DNA of 6,480 bases from Candidatus Magasanikiibacteriota bacterium (GTDB lineage: Bacteria > Patescibacteriota > Patescibacteriia > Magasanikbacterales > GWA2-37-8). A program made the translations under genes and the position numbers. Where the stretch lies: NCBI GenBank assembly GCA_903853785.1, contig CAINUM010000092.1:1-6480 (forward strand), written 5' to 3'. Position 1 is the stretch's first letter, and the number at the start of each line of letters is the position of its first letter. The notes under the pieces were generated by a model. It saw nothing but the letters and a program-made list of their open reading frames with translations. It was not told the DNA's origin and did no database searches. This document shows positions 5,293 through 6,480 of the stretch, piece by piece.

Positions 5293-6480
5293 ATGTCAAT
5301 AAAATTTAAACTTCTTTTAGCAGTTGGCCTTGCTATGGTAATTACGGGGTCTTTGTCTATTTTGATGATTTATAATCAGAATAGCAAAAGATTAACTGAC
5401 CATTTAGTGTTTGATACCAAAAATACAGTTAACTACACGTCCCAATTAATAAATTTTTATTTAGATAGTGCTAAAAGTAGTTTGACAAGTTTAGCTGAAG
5501 ACCCAGCAATGTTAGAAGCTTTAGAAACTAAAGATTTTAGTAATTTGGCAGTCGTAACTTCAAAATTAACAATTATAAATGATGTTTCTGGAGTTGTGGG
5601 AAATGTCGCTTTGCAAGAAGTTAGTAGTACTAAGTGTTTAGTAATTGCGGCTGATAAACGATCTCAATCTGCGGTCGGTGTTGATTTCTCGTTAAGAGAT
5701 TATTGTAAGGGTATAATAGCTGGCGACAAACCATATCTTTCATCAGCGTTTATTAACGCTGTAAGTAAAAAACCTACGTTGGCGTTTGCCGTACCAGTTA
5801 AAAATGAAAAAGGTAAAATGCTTGGTTTTGTTGTAGGGTTTATTGATTTATCGGAACTGCACGGTTATTTGTGGGATCTACAAAGCAACAGTGCGGTTGA
5901 TTTGTTAGATCGTAATGGTGAGATGTTCCTAACAACGAGAGCTGTTCCAAATTTCTTGGGCTTAGCACCTTATGATGAAAGTGAAGTTTTTAGTGTAAAA
6001 GAAAAATTAAGTAAAAATATACCAGAGGGTTACTATATAGAAGGGCTTAACTTTATTGGTTATAAATTCGATGGTGATATTACAGTGATTTACGAAAAGC
6101 CAACAAAAGATTTGATTTCACTGGTAAATAGTTCAAATTTTATTCTTTTATCAGGATTTATTAGTTCGATTATTTTAGTTTTTTCCATTCTGGTGTTTTT
6201 TGTTGGAAGAATTACTAATAGAATTTCTCGTCTAAGCAAAATAACAAAGGAAATAGAAGGTGGTAACTTTAAAATAAATTTAAATGAAAAAGATTTGGAG
6301 GCAAATGATGAAACTGCAGTCTTAGCCAGATCATTTAATGAAATGGCAAAAAAACTAACTAACGTTTATAAAAAAATGGACAATGAAGTAAAAAATAGAA
6401 CTAAGGAAGTTGAAGAAAAAAATAAAAAATTAAATGAGTCTGAAATTGAGCTAAAGAAAGCCCTCGATCTTTCGGAGCAA
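5293..6480 (+). CDS. Cache-HAMP membrane sensor protein (3' end missing)
   Basis: The frame is open from the ATG at 5293 to the window edge, giving the first 396 residues of a longer protein. A membrane segment at about 5-27 is followed by an extracytoplasmic domain (about 28-280) of double-Cache type, helical first (about 40-105), then with a GKMLGFVVGFIDLSEL strand-helix stretch near 173-188 and DLLDRNGEMFLTT near 204-216. A second membrane segment lies at 283-304. A HAMP domain follows at about 305-358, with the conserved DExxxLxxxFNxM pattern as D339-E340, L344, F348-N349 and M351. From about 359 a lysine/glutamate coiled coil begins (RTKEVEEKNKKLNESE). This order is that of sensor histidine kinases and diguanylate cyclases; a chemoreceptor is less likely given the RTxEVEEKN linker. 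The output domain is beyond the window, so the class is undecided. The start is five bases after the binding-protein stop, pointing to translational coupling; no Shine-Dalgarno sequence is seen. Confidence 0.9.
   Translation, partial: MSIKFKLLLAVGLAMVITGSLSILMIYNQNSKRLTDHLVFDTKNTVNYTSQLINFYLDSAKSSLTSLAEDPAMLEALETKDFSNLAVVTSKLTIINDVSGVVGNVALQEVSSTKCLVIAADKRSQSAVGVDFSLRDYCKGIIAGDKPYLSSAFINAVSKKPTLAFAVPVKNEKGKMLGFVVGFIDLSELHGYLWDLQSNSAVDLLDRNGEMFLTTRAVPNFLGLAPYDESEVFSVKEKLSKNIPEGYYIEGLNFIGYKFDGDITVIYEKPTKDLISLVNSSNFILLSGFISSIILVFSILVFFVGRITNRISRLSKITKEIEGGNFKINLNEKDLEANDETAVLARSFNEMAKKLTNVYKKMDNEVKNRTKEVEEKNKKLNESEIELKKALDLSEQ

Noticed and set aside
5293..6480. Calling the sensor a histidine kinase outright.
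   Set aside because: No H-box, HATPase, PAS or GGDEF sequence is reached before the window ends; only Cache, HAMP and coiled coil are visible.
1..6480. CRISPR arrays, tRNA or rRNA genes, insertion sequences and long direct repeats.
   Set aside because: No regularly spaced repeats, no tRNA-like cloverleaf sequence, no transposase frame and no terminal inverted repeats were seen on either strand.

Overview
The window is A/T-rich (by eye about one third G+C), with short intergenic gaps, A/T-rich codon choice (AAA, TTA, ATT, GAT) and several proteins I cannot assign to a known family. This style, with no transporter or housekeeping operon nearby, fits a bacterium of the Candidatus Patescibacteria / Candidate Phyla Radiation type. 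That placement is inference: no rRNA, tRNA or ribosomal protein gene is present to fix the taxon. Reading frames use the standard code; no in-frame TGA has to be decoded as glycine.

Layout. Positions 6-1670 (+) encode a large soluble protein of unknown function whose true start may lie before the window. A 12-bp hairpin with T-runs on both sides (1680-1712) separates it from a convergent gene at 1720-2589 (-). That gene encodes a 289-residue protein I do not recognise, transcribed alone from a near-perfect sigma70-type promoter (2653-2681). The 172-bp gap 2590-2761 holds this promoter and, back to back with it, a promoter for the rightward genes.

The rightward group starts with a membrane PAP2-family lipid phosphatase fused to an LssY-type C-terminal domain (2762-4258). 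It is followed by an NMT1/SsuA-like periplasmic substrate-binding protein with an N-terminal membrane anchor (4295-5287). Five bases later comes a membrane sensor with a Cache-like extracellular domain, a HAMP domain and a coiled coil (5293 to the window end, incomplete). The missing C-terminal part of the sensor should carry its output domain.

How they may work together. The binding protein has no ABC permease or ATPase beside it here and is packed tightly against a receptor-type sensor. The simplest reading is a ligand-sensing pair, in which the binding protein presents a small molecule to the sensor instead of, or as well as, feeding a transporter. The lipid phosphatase may share a transcript with them, but a possible extended -10 element overlapping its stop codon could give the sensory pair its own promoter. 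None of the four gene starts that can be judged has a recognisable Shine-Dalgarno sequence.
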